Below are positions 1-7,441 of a DNA stretch of 21,585 nucleotides, one piece after another. Under the pieces are notes generated by a model that saw only the letters and a list, made by a program, of their open reading frames with translations, did no database searches and had not been told where the DNA came from. Within the stretch, counting starts at the first letter, position 1. The number at the start of each line of letters is the position of its first letter. A program made the translations under genes and the position numbers. The stretch comes from Bacteroidales bacterium UBA1184 (GTDB taxonomy: Bacteria > Bacteroidota > Bacteroidia > Bacteroidales > ML635J-15): positions 1 through 21,585 of the forward strand of contig DBYO01000053.1 of assembly GCA_002310235.1 (NCBI GenBank), given 5' to 3'.

Positions 1-216
1 AAGTACACCCGCGAGGACAATCCTCTTGTAAATGCACCTCACACCCAGTTCGAATGTACTGCAAGCGAGTGGAATCACTGCTATCCGCGTGAAAAGGCTG
101 CCTTCCCGCTGCCTTGGATCAAGGAAAACAAGTTCTGGCCTTACGTTGCAAAGATTGACAACGCCTACGGCGACCGCAACCTCGACTGCAAGTGCAACCA
201 GCTCGAAGAAGAATAA
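1..216 (+). CDS. gcvP: Glycine dehydrogenase (glycine cleavage P-protein), C-terminal end
   Basis: Only the last 71 codons are present; the open frame runs from the first base to the TAA at 214-216. The translation carries the conserved tail of the PLP-dependent P-protein: NPLVNAPHT near the start, then W.H.YPREKAAFPLPW, KFWP.VAKIDNAYGDRNL and a Cys-rich end (CKCN). GcvP decarboxylates glycine and passes the aminomethyl group to the lipoyl arm of the H-protein in the cytosol. The PLP-lysine region lies upstream of the window. A strong hairpin terminator follows 17 bases after the stop, so this is the last gene of its transcript. The family call rests on several consecutive conserved blocks and is firm despite the short length. 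Confidence 0.93.
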   Translation, partial: KYTREDNPLVNAPHTQFECTASEWNHCYPREKAAFPLPWIKENKFWPYVAKIDNAYGDRNLDCKCNQLEEE

Positions 217-233
217 TCAATTGATTGATAACG

Positions 234-265
234 AAAAAAGTCCGGCAGATTGTCGGACTTTTTTT
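234..265. terminator. Bidirectional rho-independent terminator between gcvP and mutS2
   Basis: A-tract, GTCCG stem (240-244), 9-base loop, CGGAC stem (254-258), then a T-tract (259-265). The A6/T6 tracts extend the stem and give a poly-U tail when read from either side. It lies between the convergent gcvP (+) and mutS2 (-) and probably ends both transcripts. Confidence 0.9.
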
Positions 266-340
266 ATTGTACAGACACAAAATTTTGCGTCTCAATCAAT
301 GCAAATCATTGCAATCGGCGCAAATCATTGCGTCGCTACA
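266..340. repeat. Cluster of three short palindromic repeats overlapping the mutS2 stop
   Basis: Three imperfect palindromes stand in a row. AGACACAAAATTTTGCGTCT (273-292) has one mismatch between its arms. GCAAATCATTGC occurs at 301-312 and again at 320-331, the second inside a longer block (about 316-340). That longer block is nearly identical, with one base changed, to the palindrome at 11193-11217. The 273-292 unit with its TTGTACAGAC flank recurs at 7331-7356. The last base pairs overlap the mutS2 stop codon (336-338). These look like dispersed intergenic repeats of a kind common in Bacteroidetes genomes; their function is unknown. Confidence 0.75.
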
Positions 341-2804
341 GTTTTACAACCGTTATTCCGTCACCACCAAACCTTATGTCCTCGTCGTTAATTGACTTCA
401 CCTGCGGAATGGTCTTGAGGTACTGGCGAATATTCTGGCGCAAAATGCCGTTGCCACGTCCATGAAGAATTTTCAACTCGTGATGGCTGAGCATTACCGC
501 AGCATCGACAAGCTCTTCAATCTTGCGCAAAGCCTCATCGGTACGGTCACCACGAACATCAATGTATGGCTTGAAATTCAATGCTTTCTCTGAATACAAT
601 GCCGAAGCCGACGACTGCTTACGCTGGTTTGCATATTCCTCCTGCGGAACCTTCTGCAACTTGTCCAACGCAACCGACATATACAGGCTTCCGAAGCAAA
701 CAACAGCCGTCTTTTCTCCAAGCCCAGTAACCTCGCCTATCGCCTCCTGCCCTGCCAGACGAACCTTGCTGCCAATATTTATCTTGTCCTCATCGACAGG
801 GATAATCTCCAGTTTCTTGGCCTCCTCACGGGCTTTCTTGCGGGCTTCGCGCTCCTCGACCTTGCGCTTCACATATTCGTACTTGCGGGCAAATTCGGTT
901 TCGTCAACCTCCTTCGACTTCTCAAAGTCCTCCTTGAACTGCCTTACCTCCTCGCGCACTTCCTTAACCTTTTCCTTGTCGGCATTGCTGCGTTTGATTT
1001 CCGAAATAGTGTTCTCAATCTGCTTATTCACACCGCTCAAAAGTTGCTCGGCTTCTGTCCGTGCGCTCTCGATTATCTGCTTGCGCTTGGTCTTTATAAG
1101 CTCAAGCTCCTCTAGGTTTTTCTTCAGAGTCTCGTCAACACGTTTGCTCTGCTCGTTCACTTGCTTGCGCTTGCGCTCCCAATAACGCTTGTCGCGCATA
1201 AGTTCACGCAAAAAACGGTCTATGTTCATCTGCTGGGTGCCAGTCTTCTCGACCACCTTATTTATAATTGCCTCGGGCAGACCAATCCTACGTGCAATTT
1301 CCACCGCATACGACGAGCCGGGAATTCCAACTTCGAGGATAAAGGTCGGCTGCATATTCGTATGGTCTATTAGCATTGCACCATTGATAATTCCCTCGGC
1401 CTCGGCAGCAAAAACTTTCAGATTGGTGTAATGCGTAGTTATCATGCCGAATGTCTTGGTGGCATTCAGTTGCTCGAGTATAGCCTCGGCGATTGTTCCA
1501 CCAATTATCGGGTCGGTTCCTGCACCGAACTCATCTATGAAAATAAGCGAATCGGGACCTGCATTCCTCAGAAAATATTTCATGTTGACCAAATGCGAAC
1601 TGTAAGTACTAAGGTCATTTTCAATCGACTGCTGGTCACCAATGTCAAGCATTATTTTCTTAAAAATACCAAACGAAGAAGCTCCTCCAACAGGCACTGG
1701 CAGTCCGCACTGCAACATATAGGCAAGAATTGCCGCCGTCTTGAGGCAAACGCTCTTACCACCAGCATTTGGACCCGAAATCAATAAAATGCGGTTTTCG
1801 GAATCGAGACGAAAAGTCGTAGGGACAATTTCCCTGTTTTCCCTTTTAAGTGTCAGATACAGAAGTGGATGCTTACCCCGAACAATATCTAGGCAAGGTT
1901 CTTCGTGTACCGACGGGATTATGGCTTCGATGGAAATTGCAAACTTTGCCTTTGCACGAATAAAGTCGAGTTCAGCAAGCACCTGCGAGATGTTCTTCAG
2001 GTCGTCGGCGTATGGTCGGAACTCGCAGGTAAGGTCGTAGAGTATCTTTTGTATTTCGCGGGCTTCGGAAAGTTCCAGTTCGCGGATGCGGTTGTTCATC
2101 TCCAGCACCTCCTGCGGCTCGATGTACGAAGTTTTTCCGCTTGCCGACTCATCGTGTACAAAACCCTGAACCTTACGCTTGTAAGTAGTTTCGATAGGCA
2201 GCACAAGACGTCCGTTTACCATGGTTGCCGACAAGTCCTTGCTAACCCAGCCCTGCTCGCGGAACGAAGTGAGTATGGTGTTCAGTTTCCGCGACACCGA
2301 CTCTTGCGTAGAAATGAGCGACGAGCGTATTTCGCGCAGTTCGGGCGATGCGGTATCCTTAATTTCGCCATTTTTCGTAAGCACCGACTGAATGCGGTCG
2401 TAGAGATAGGTTGGGAAATTTATCGAATCGACAATCTTCTTGAGGTTTGGGAATTCGTTTTTGTCGTCGGTGCGGAAAAATGCACGCAAAGCACGGCTAT
2501 TTTCGAGAACGGTGCGAATATCAACCAGTTCGAAAAGTTGCAGGCTTGTCCCCTCCACACGCATACGCGAAGCCGCCTGCGAAACGTCTGGGTAATTGTT
2601 GGCAGGATAGTTGTCCTTAAGCATGCAGATGCTCATCATCTCATCGACTAGAGCCAACGACTTGCGGATATATCCGATGTCGGTCGAAAAAGCAATGTCA
2701 TCCACAAGACTTTTTGCAGGCGCGGCAATGCATTCCGATTTTATCAGATTGCGGATTTTATCGAAACCTATCTTTGATTCAAAATTATCGGGATAAAAAA
2801 ACAT
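336..2804 (-). CDS. mutS2: MutS2 family ATPase / endonuclease
   Basis: An 822-residue protein, close to the usual MutS2 length. It has no MutS mismatch-recognition domain. It begins with the MutS core/lever region (about 10-330), followed by the ABC-type ATPase: Walker A GPNAGGKS at 344-351, a signature-like region near 390-400, Walker B LIFIDEFG at 420-427 and TTH at 456-458. A long charged coiled coil (about 525-665) leads to a C-terminal Smr nuclease domain (about 748-822) with IDVRG and the HGRG motif at 781-784. MutS2 proteins act on branched DNA and recombination intermediates, and in some bacteria on collided ribosomes; which role applies here cannot be read from sequence. The start fits the family N-terminus (F..KIGFDKIR). 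The divIC-like gene lies 105 bases upstream on the same strand, so the two may be cotranscribed. The stop codon falls inside a palindromic repeat. Confidence 0.95.
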   Translation of the reverse strand: MFFYPDNFESKIGFDKIRNLIKSECIAAPAKSLVDDIAFSTDIGYIRKSLALVDEMMSICMLKDNYPANNYPDVSQAASRMRVEGTSLQLFELVDIRTVLENSRALRAFFRTDDKNEFPNLKKIVDSINFPTYLYDRIQSVLTKNGEIKDTASPELREIRSSLISTQESVSRKLNTILTSFREQGWVSKDLSATMVNGRLVLPIETTYKRKVQGFVHDESASGKTSYIEPQEVLEMNNRIRELELSEAREIQKILYDLTCEFRPYADDLKNISQVLAELDFIRAKAKFAISIEAIIPSVHEEPCLDIVRGKHPLLYLTLKRENREIVPTTFRLDSENRILLISGPNAGGKSVCLKTAAILAYMLQCGLPVPVGGASSFGIFKKIMLDIGDQQSIENDLSTYSSHLVNMKYFLRNAGPDSLIFIDEFGAGTDPIIGGTIAEAILEQLNATKTFGMITTHYTNLKVFAAEAEGIINGAMLIDHTNMQPTFILEVGIPGSSYAVEIARRIGLPEAIINKVVEKTGTQQMNIDRFLRELMRDKRYWERKRKQVNEQSKRVDETLKKNLEELELIKTKRKQIIESARTEAEQLLSGVNKQIENTISEIKRSNADKEKVKEVREEVRQFKEDFEKSKEVDETEFARKYEYVKRKVEEREARKKAREEAKKLEIIPVDEDKINIGSKVRLAGQEAIGEVTGLGEKTAVVCFGSLYMSVALDKLQKVPQEEYANQRKQSSASALYSEKALNFKPYIDVRGDRTDEALRKIEELVDAAVMLSHHELKILHGRGNGILRQNIRQYLKTIPQVKSINDEDIRFGGDGITVVKL

Positions 2805-2810
2805 AATTTA

Positions 2811-2909
2811 CAATGGATAATTGACAATGGATAATGGGCAATCATTGAATCTTCAAATCTTCAAATTTTTGAATTTTTGAATCATTGAATCTTTGAATCA
2901 TTGAATCTT
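2811..2909. repeat. Low-complexity tandem repeats between divIC-like gene and mutS2
   Basis: Two kinds of repeat fill the gap. CAATGGATAAT occurs twice (2811-2821 and 2825-2835). From about 2843 to 2909 there is an 8-base period (CATTGAAT, CTTTGAAT, CATTGAAT and variants such as TTCAAATC). The middle part inverts (TTCAAA...TTTGAA), so the transcript could fold. The tract reaches the divIC-like stop codon and ends 6 bases before the mutS2 start. No -7 box was found in it for mutS2. Confidence 0.8.
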
Positions 2910-3230
2910 CTACTCCTCCTCCAGAATTACAAGAAATATATCCTCGTCCTCCTCCTTCATGTAGTACTGTTCGCGGGCAAACTTCTCGAGTTCTTCCTTT
3001 CCCGACATAAGTTCGTCGAGACGGGTGCTGTTCTCCAAATTTTCCTTCTCGTAGTACTTTTCGTTTTCGCGCAGTTCGTGCAACTTGCTCATCTTCTCGA
3101 ACCTGTCGATCAGATTGAAATCGTCGAAAAACGTTATCCAAACAAGGAACAGAATAGCTACCACCCATCCCATGTATTTAGAGGAAAAATCCTTTACCTT
3201 ACCGAATATTTTCTTGAACTTTTCTTTCAT
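2910..3230 (-). CDS. Septum formation initiator family protein (DivIC/FtsB-like)
   Basis: A 106-residue bitopic membrane protein. It has a short basic cytoplasmic N-terminus (MKEKFKKIFGKVKDF), one membrane segment at about 20-37 (GWVVAILFLVWITFF), and an extracytoplasmic coiled coil from about 41 to 85. The family's typical end follows, with LEKFAREQYYMK followed by an acidic EDIF segment. DivIC/FtsB proteins join FtsL and FtsQ in the divisome and help activate septal peptidoglycan synthesis. It lies upstream of mutS2 on the same strand, separated by a tandem-repeat tract. The likely promoter -7 box sits only 5 bases before the ATG, so its mRNA may have almost no leader. Confidence 0.9.
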   Translation of the reverse strand: MKEKFKKIFGKVKDFSSKYMGWVVAILFLVWITFFDDFNLIDRFEKMSKLHELRENEKYYEKENLENSTRLDELMSGKEELEKFAREQYYMKEEDEDIFLVILEEE

Positions 3231-3235
3231 CAGCG

Positions 3236-3243
3236 CAAATTTA
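3236..3243 (-). promoter_or_regulatory. Bacteroidetes -7 promoter element for the divIC-like gene
   Basis: On the minus strand the sequence reads TAAATTTGC, an exact TAnnTTTG match. No clear TTG lies at the expected 19-21 base spacing. The box ends 5 bases before the ATG, which would put the transcription start at or next to the start codon. Confidence 0.5.
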
Positions 3244-3306
3244 AGACATATATCACAACCTAAAACGAAAAAAACAATTTAGTTTTCAACATGTTTATAA
3301 AGAGGG

Positions 3307-3411
3307 GGCTAGAAGGCTAACAGGCTAGAAGGCTAACAGGCGAGCTGTCTAGCAGAGGATCTGTCTGACAGACAGCCAGACCGTTAGACCGCAAGACTGT
3401 TAGCCTGTTAG
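3307..3411. repeat. Complex direct and inverted repeat in the divIC/holA divergent region
   Basis: A perfect 16-base tandem pair, GGCTAGAAGGCTAACA, occupies 3307-3322 and 3323-3338. An 11-base perfect inverted pair, CTAACAGGCTA (3317-3327) and TAGCCTGTTAG (3401-3411), encloses the region. Nested inside are GCTGTCT (3344-3350) with AGACAGC (3370-3376), and the near-perfect palindrome CTGTCTG-A-CAGACAG (3361-3375). It lies upstream of the holA -7 box. A degenerate copy of the tandem unit occurs at 7281-7298. No coding frame is convincing. Confidence 0.8.
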
Positions 3412-3453
3412 ACATAAATCAAAAATCGTAAATCGTAAGTCGTAAATATATTG

Positions 3454-3461
3454 TACCTTTG
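3454..3461 (+). promoter_or_regulatory. -7 promoter element for the holA operon
   Basis: TACCTTTGC matches the TAnnTTTG consensus exactly and lies 17 bases before the holA ATG, giving a short leader of about a dozen bases. The -33 region (repeated ATCGTAA-type units) has no good TTG. Confidence 0.6.
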
Positions 3462-3478
3462 CACATAAATTTTTCGGT

Positions 3479-4483
3479 ATGACATACGACGAGATTCTAA
3501 ACGATTTAAAGAACAAGATATACAAGCCAATATACCTTCTATATGGCGAAGAATCGTACTTTATCGACAAAATCACCGACTACATTGCCGAGAATGTGCT
3601 TACCGATGCCGAAAAATCGTTCAACCAGATTGTGATGTACGGCAAGGACACCGATGTTAAAAGTGTCATACAGGCTGCACGGCGTTTCCCGATGATGTCG
3701 AACTACCAGGTCGTAATAGTCAAGGAAGCACAGAACCTGAAGCCTCTGACCGACTTCGAAGTGTACCTCGATGCCCCGCTACAGTCAACAATTCTCGTTT
3801 TGGCCGTAAAGGACACCGCAAAACTCGACAAGCGAACAAAACTCGTCAAACTTGCCGACAAGATAGGTGCCGTGCTCGAATCGAAGAAACTCTACGAGAA
3901 CGAAATGATAAGGTGGGTTTCGAGCCTTGCAAAGTCGTACGAAATCACGCTCACTCCCGATGCGCAACGAATGATGTACGAGCACATTGGCGCCGACCTC
4001 TCTCGTCTCGACGGCGAGATGAAAAAACTAAAGACCGCTGTAAGCGACATCTCGGTACCAATCGACGGAAAAACCGTCGCCCAGAACATCGGCATCAACC
4101 GCGAATTCAACATTTTCGAGCTGCAGAAGGCTATCGGCACAAAGAACGCACTAAAGGCATACCAGATTACCGACTATTTCGCAAAGAACCCCAAAAGCAC
4201 TTACATAGGCCTGGCAATAAAGCAGATATTCGACTACTTTGTCCGCATAATGAAAGTCCATTACGCAAAAGACAAAAGCAAAAATGCTCTTGCCAGCGAA
4301 CTTGGCGTAAACCCGTTCTTTGTCGATGAATACACAACCGCTGCTAGATATTACCCTGTCGCAAAGATTATAAACATAATATCGTTTCTCCGCGAAGCCG
4401 ACATGAAAAGCAAGGGTATGGGCGGCACATACGAAGACAGCGACATCTATAAAGAACTTATTTTCAAAATTATGCACGTATGA
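3479..4483 (+). CDS. holA: DNA polymerase III subunit delta
   Basis: A 334-residue protein of the HolA family, the clamp-loader subunit that opens the beta sliding clamp during replication. It starts with the family pattern of a short helix followed by KPIYLLYGEESYFIDK (about 16-31). A degenerate AAA+ domain without Walker A covers the first 200 or so residues. The collar domain includes NREFNIFELQKAIG (about 208-221) and a C-terminal helical region. Its stop overlaps the next gene's start (ATGA at 4480-4483), so holA and gmhB are translationally coupled. The start was chosen because it lies just after a good promoter and the N-terminus matches the family. Confidence 0.92.
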   Translation: MTYDEILNDLKNKIYKPIYLLYGEESYFIDKITDYIAENVLTDAEKSFNQIVMYGKDTDVKSVIQAARRFPMMSNYQVVIVKEAQNLKPLTDFEVYLDAPLQSTILVLAVKDTAKLDKRTKLVKLADKIGAVLESKKLYENEMIRWVSSLAKSYEITLTPDAQRMMYEHIGADLSRLDGEMKKLKTAVSDISVPIDGKTVAQNIGINREFNIFELQKAIGTKNALKAYQITDYFAKNPKSTYIGLAIKQIFDYFVRIMKVHYAKDKSKNALASELGVNPFFVDEYTTAARYYPVAKIINIISFLREADMKSKGMGGTYEDSDIYKELIFKIMHV

Positions 4484-4968
4484 ACAAGGCGGTTTTCCTC
4501 GATAGGGACGGTGTGATTAACAAGGAACTCGGACGCTACTGCGAAACAGTTGACGAATTCGAGATTCTCGAAGATGTCGGCCTTGCCATAAAAGTGCTGA
4601 AAGAAGCAGGTTTCCTTGTCATAATCATTTCGAACCAAGGCGGAATAGCCAAGGGGCTTTACACCGAAGCCGATGTAAACCAAATGCACGACAAGCTCTG
4701 CCAGCACACATCCAAATTCGGTGCCAACATCGACGACTTCTACTTCTGCCCACACCACGACTCCATAAGCCGATGCCTCTGCCGCAAGCCCAACAGCCTG
4801 ATGATTGAAAAGGCTATGGCAACCTACAACATCGATCCGAGCCAGTCGTACATGATTGGCGACGGCAAACGCGACATCGAAGCTGCCGAACGCGCCGGAG
4901 TAAAAGGCATACTCATCGAATCAAATTCTGGAATTCTTGAAATCTGCAAACAAATAGCATCGGAATAA
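4480..4968 (+). CDS. gmhB: D-glycero-D-manno-heptose-1,7-bisphosphate 7-phosphatase (HAD family)
   Basis: A 162-residue HAD-superfamily phosphatase. Motif I is DRDGV with D8 (nucleophile) and D10; motif II is the SNQGG region (51-55); K103 and the GDGKRD segment (127-132) form motifs III and IV. The inserted zinc site C90-x-H92...C99-x-C101 followed by RKP is typical of GmhB and the related HisB N-terminal phosphatase. GmhB removes the C7 phosphate in the ADP-heptose route to the lipopolysaccharide core. No histidine genes are nearby, so GmhB is preferred over histidinol phosphatase, though substrate is not proven. It overlaps holA upstream by 4 bases and the next gene downstream by 1 base (TAATG). 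Confidence 0.85.
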   Translation: MNKAVFLDRDGVINKELGRYCETVDEFEILEDVGLAIKVLKEAGFLVIIISNQGGIAKGLYTEADVNQMHDKLCQHTSKFGANIDDFYFCPHHDSISRCLCRKPNSLMIEKAMATYNIDPSQSYMIGDGKRDIEAAERAGVKGILIESNSGILEICKQIASE

Positions 4969-5834
4969 TGGCACGACACATAATGCTCAACGGAAACATC
5001 ATGCCCTCGGACACACCCTGCCTGAGCTACGACAACCGCGGACTCCTGTGGGGCGACTCGTTCAGCGTACAGTTGCGTGGCAACTCGTGCTTCGTTTACG
5101 ATTTCAGCAGCTACTTCGCTTGCATAAGCCGCATTGCCGAATCGATGGGAATGCAAGCCGACGAATCGTTCTCGGCCAAAAGTTTTGCCAACGACATATC
5201 TCTGCTGCTCAAGAAAAACCGCATTTACAAGGAATTCGTTGCTACTATTACCATTTTTCGCAATAGCAACAATACCAACAAGATAGCAAACGCAAAAACA
5301 TTCTCCACGCTCGTCTCCGTCGAAAGCCTGCCGCACGAATACTACAGCATCAACAAGGACGGCATTTTTACCGACATATTCGATGCATCGCAGTTGCCAT
5401 GCCCGACGACAAACACATATTTCCGCTACGAGCTGATAAGCGGAAACATTATGTCAGAAAAAGCCGTCGACGACCTGATTATCACTGATACCGACGGCAA
5501 CTACCGACGCAGCCTACACTCCGACATCTTCTTCATGAAAGACAAGTCGCTGATTTACGCTTCCAATTACGAAAAAACATCGATTAATTCCATATTCTCG
5601 TCAAGGATAATGCAACTAACCAAACAAAAGCTGGGCATGGAAATATACAAGTCGCCGATAAACAGCAGCAAGATTAAAAGCGTCGACGCCATGTTCTTTG
5701 CCGACCCAGTAAACGGAATAAGATGGGTTGTCGGAATGGGACGCAACAGATTCTACAGCGGCATGGTCAACGACATCGCCTACGAAATATACCATTACTA
5801 TAAAACAGAAATAGAACAACTAAAATCAACATAA
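4968..5834 (+). CDS. Class IV aminotransferase homologue lacking the catalytic lysine
   Basis: A 288-residue protein of the fold-type IV PLP enzyme family (IlvE, PabC, D-amino acid transaminase). The N-terminus (LNG.I......LSYDNRGLLWGDSF) and the C-terminal FFADPVNGIRWV block fit the family. However, the segment where the PLP-binding Lys is expected (about 138-146, NTYFRYELI) has no Lys. The conserved Glu after the second beta strand (GnvtE...N in active members) reads GNYRRSLHSD at 167-176, so Glu and Asn are both replaced. By inspection it should not be an active transaminase; it may have a structural or binding role. It is tightly coupled to gmhB (TAATG overlap). Members in related genomes are often simply labelled aminotransferase class IV. 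Confidence 0.75.
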   Translation: MARHIMLNGNIMPSDTPCLSYDNRGLLWGDSFSVQLRGNSCFVYDFSSYFACISRIAESMGMQADESFSAKSFANDISLLLKKNRIYKEFVATITIFRNSNNTNKIANAKTFSTLVSVESLPHEYYSINKDGIFTDIFDASQLPCPTTNTYFRYELISGNIMSEKAVDDLIITDTDGNYRRSLHSDIFFMKDKSLIYASNYEKTSINSIFSSRIMQLTKQKLGMEIYKSPINSSKIKSVDAMFFADPVNGIRWVVGMGRNRFYSGMVNDIAYEIYHYYKTEIEQLKST

Positions 5835-5838
5835 GTAA

Positions 5839-5858
5839 AGACGCAAGGCCTTGCATCT
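5839..5858. repeat. Short palindromic repeat (AGACGCAAGG / CCTTGCATCT)
   Basis: The arms 5839-5848 and 5849-5858 pair with one mismatch. The outer AGACGC and the TCTCAA flank resemble the palindromes at 273-292 and 7337-7356, with GGCC in the centre instead of AATT. It sits in the 60-base gap before the short MutS-like gene. It is followed by a small repeat of ACTTAGAAAC/CCTAGAAAC units (about 5860-5887). Confidence 0.6.
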
Positions 5859-5894
5859 CAACTTAGAAACCTAGAAACTTAGAAACACTTTTCG

Positions 5895-7286
5895 ATGCAA
5901 ACACTCAAATTCCATATCAACGAAAACCGCGGACTTCGCTTCATCTACGAGAAAATGGAAATCTGCTCGGCGACAGGACGCAAACGACTGCTATCGCAGC
6001 AATTTATTACCAGTGATTTCGAACTGAAAATGGAACTCGATACCCTTGAAATTTTCGCGAACTTCGTCAGCGACCGCGAAAACGCCAAGAACATTGTCGC
6101 AATACAGCACCGTCTGTACTGTCAGAACGACATCCACCAGACAATACACAACCTACGTTCTGCACAGACACTCGACGACATTGAGCTTTTCGAGGTGAAA
6201 AATTTCTGCATGGTTTCGCGAGACATCTGCAAATTAATAAAGAATACACAGATTGACATACTGCCGTTCCACGACCTCAACCCGGTTGTCAAAATCCTAG
6301 ACCCCGAGCATAACGGAATTAATAGCTTCTACATCTACTCGGCATACGACGAGAAACTTGCCGCACTGCGCAAGGAATACGACATCGCCAAGAACGCCAA
6401 CCAGAACGAAAAGGCCGAACGCATACGTCTCGAGTGCATCGAAATCGAAGACCGCATACGCGAACACCTGTCCGAAAAGTTGCGCAACTACAGCGAGGCC
6501 ATCCAAGCCAACTACGACCAGCTTGCATACTTAGACTTGCTTCTGGCAAAAGCACTGCTCGCCCGCGACTTCAAACTTTGCAAACCGTCGATTTCGGCAA
6601 ACGACACAAACATAAAAGGTGCTTTCAATCCCGTTGTCGCTGAATCGCTAAAGGAACGCGGCAGCGAATTCCAGCCCATCGACCTGCACTTCGACGACAC
6701 GCCAAACCTGATAACCGGAGCTAACATGTCGGGTAAAACGGTAGTACTCAAAACTATGTCGCTCATACAGATGATGTTCCAGTTTGGCTTCTTCGTACCA
6801 GCAGAGAGTGCCGAAATAGCTATGGTCGAAGAAATTATGACCAGCATTGGCGACGCGCAGTCGGAAGTAAACGGATTGTCGTCGTTTGCAATCGAAATGC
6901 TCAACATCGACAAGATTCTCAAGGCAGTGAAGTCGGGACAAAAGATACTTGCCCTCGTCGACGAGCTTGCACGCACCACCAACCCCAGCGAAGGCCGTGC
7001 TTTGGTCAATGCTTTTATAAAGATTCTGTCGCGCCATGCAACCCGCAGCCTCATCACCACTCACTACAACGGCATAACCGCGCAATGCAACCGCTTGAGG
7101 GTAAAGGGTCTGCAAGTTCCAGAAGGCACAAGGGTAACGCCAGAAAACATCAACCGCTACATGGATTATTCGCTTGTTCGCACCACCGAAGAGGAAGTTC
7201 CTACCGAAGGCCTTACCATAGCCGAAATCTTTGGCATCGACGAGGAATTCCTCAGCGAGGCTCGAAAGATGATTAATCAGGGCTAG
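5895..7286 (+). CDS. Short MutS-family ATPase (no mismatch-recognition domain)
   Basis: A 463-residue protein with the MutS core helices (about 40-235, including a charged coiled segment at 150-200) and a MutS-type ATPase. Walker A GANMSGKT is at 275-282, Walker B ILALVDE at 351-357, and TTH at 388-390. The mismatch-binding and connector domains of MutS and the Smr nuclease domain of MutS2 are absent. It therefore belongs to the poorly characterised short MutS homologues found in Bacteroidetes and Firmicutes. MutS-type ATPases also serve as reactivation factors (KamC) for lysine 5,6-aminomutase, but no lysine fermentation genes are visible here. The gene follows the degenerate class IV gene after 60 bases on the same strand. 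The stop lies inside a copy of the GGCTAGAAGGC repeat. Confidence 0.85.
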   Translation: MQTLKFHINENRGLRFIYEKMEICSATGRKRLLSQQFITSDFELKMELDTLEIFANFVSDRENAKNIVAIQHRLYCQNDIHQTIHNLRSAQTLDDIELFEVKNFCMVSRDICKLIKNTQIDILPFHDLNPVVKILDPEHNGINSFYIYSAYDEKLAALRKEYDIAKNANQNEKAERIRLECIEIEDRIREHLSEKLRNYSEAIQANYDQLAYLDLLLAKALLARDFKLCKPSISANDTNIKGAFNPVVAESLKERGSEFQPIDLHFDDTPNLITGANMSGKTVVLKTMSLIQMMFQFGFFVPAESAEIAMVEEIMTSIGDAQSEVNGLSSFAIEMLNIDKILKAVKSGQKILALVDELARTTNPSEGRALVNAFIKILSRHATRSLITTHYNGITAQCNRLRVKGLQVPEGTRVTPENINRYMDYSLVRTTEEEVPTEGLTIAEIFGIDEEFLSEARKMINQG

Positions 7287-7298
7287 AAGGCGAATAGG
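7281..7298. repeat. Degenerate copy of the GGCTAGAAGGC(T)AACAGG repeat
   Basis: GGCTAGAAGGCGAATAGG differs at two positions from the unit tandemly repeated at 3307-3340. It supplies the TAG stop (7284-7286) of the short MutS-like gene. Confidence 0.5.
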
Positions 7299-7329
7299 TA
7301 GAAAGCGCAACACATAAAATGCTATCAGA

Positions 7330-7367
7330 TTTGTACAGACGCAAAATTTTGCGGCTCACCATACAAA
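7330..7367. repeat. Palindromic repeat upstream of the pfkA promoter
   Basis: A core palindrome, AGACGCAAAA/TTTTGCGGCT (7337-7356, one mismatch), is flanked by TTTGTA (7330-7335) and its inverse TACAAA (7362-7367). The left half shares 22 of 23 bases with the element at 267-289. It lies 7 bases before the pfkA -33 box. Confidence 0.7.
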
Positions 7368-7373
7368 TTTCTC

Positions 7374-7404
7374 TTTGATATACGAAAAAAAAATCCTAAA
7401 CTTG
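7374..7404 (+). promoter_or_regulatory. Bacteroidetes-type promoter of pfkA
   Basis: A -33 TTTG (7374-7377), a 19-base spacer and a -7 TAAACTTG (7397-7404; one departure from TAnnTTTG). The leader is about 30 bases of AT-rich sequence before the pfkA ATG, with no Shine-Dalgarno. Confidence 0.75.
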
Positions 7405-7441
7405 CACATTAAAATTCATTAAAATTTAAACATCGAACAAA

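Noticed and set aside
2842..3168. 108-codon minus-strand frame running through the octamer repeat
   Set aside because: It is out of frame with the clear DivIC/FtsB-like gene and its end is just translated tandem repeat.
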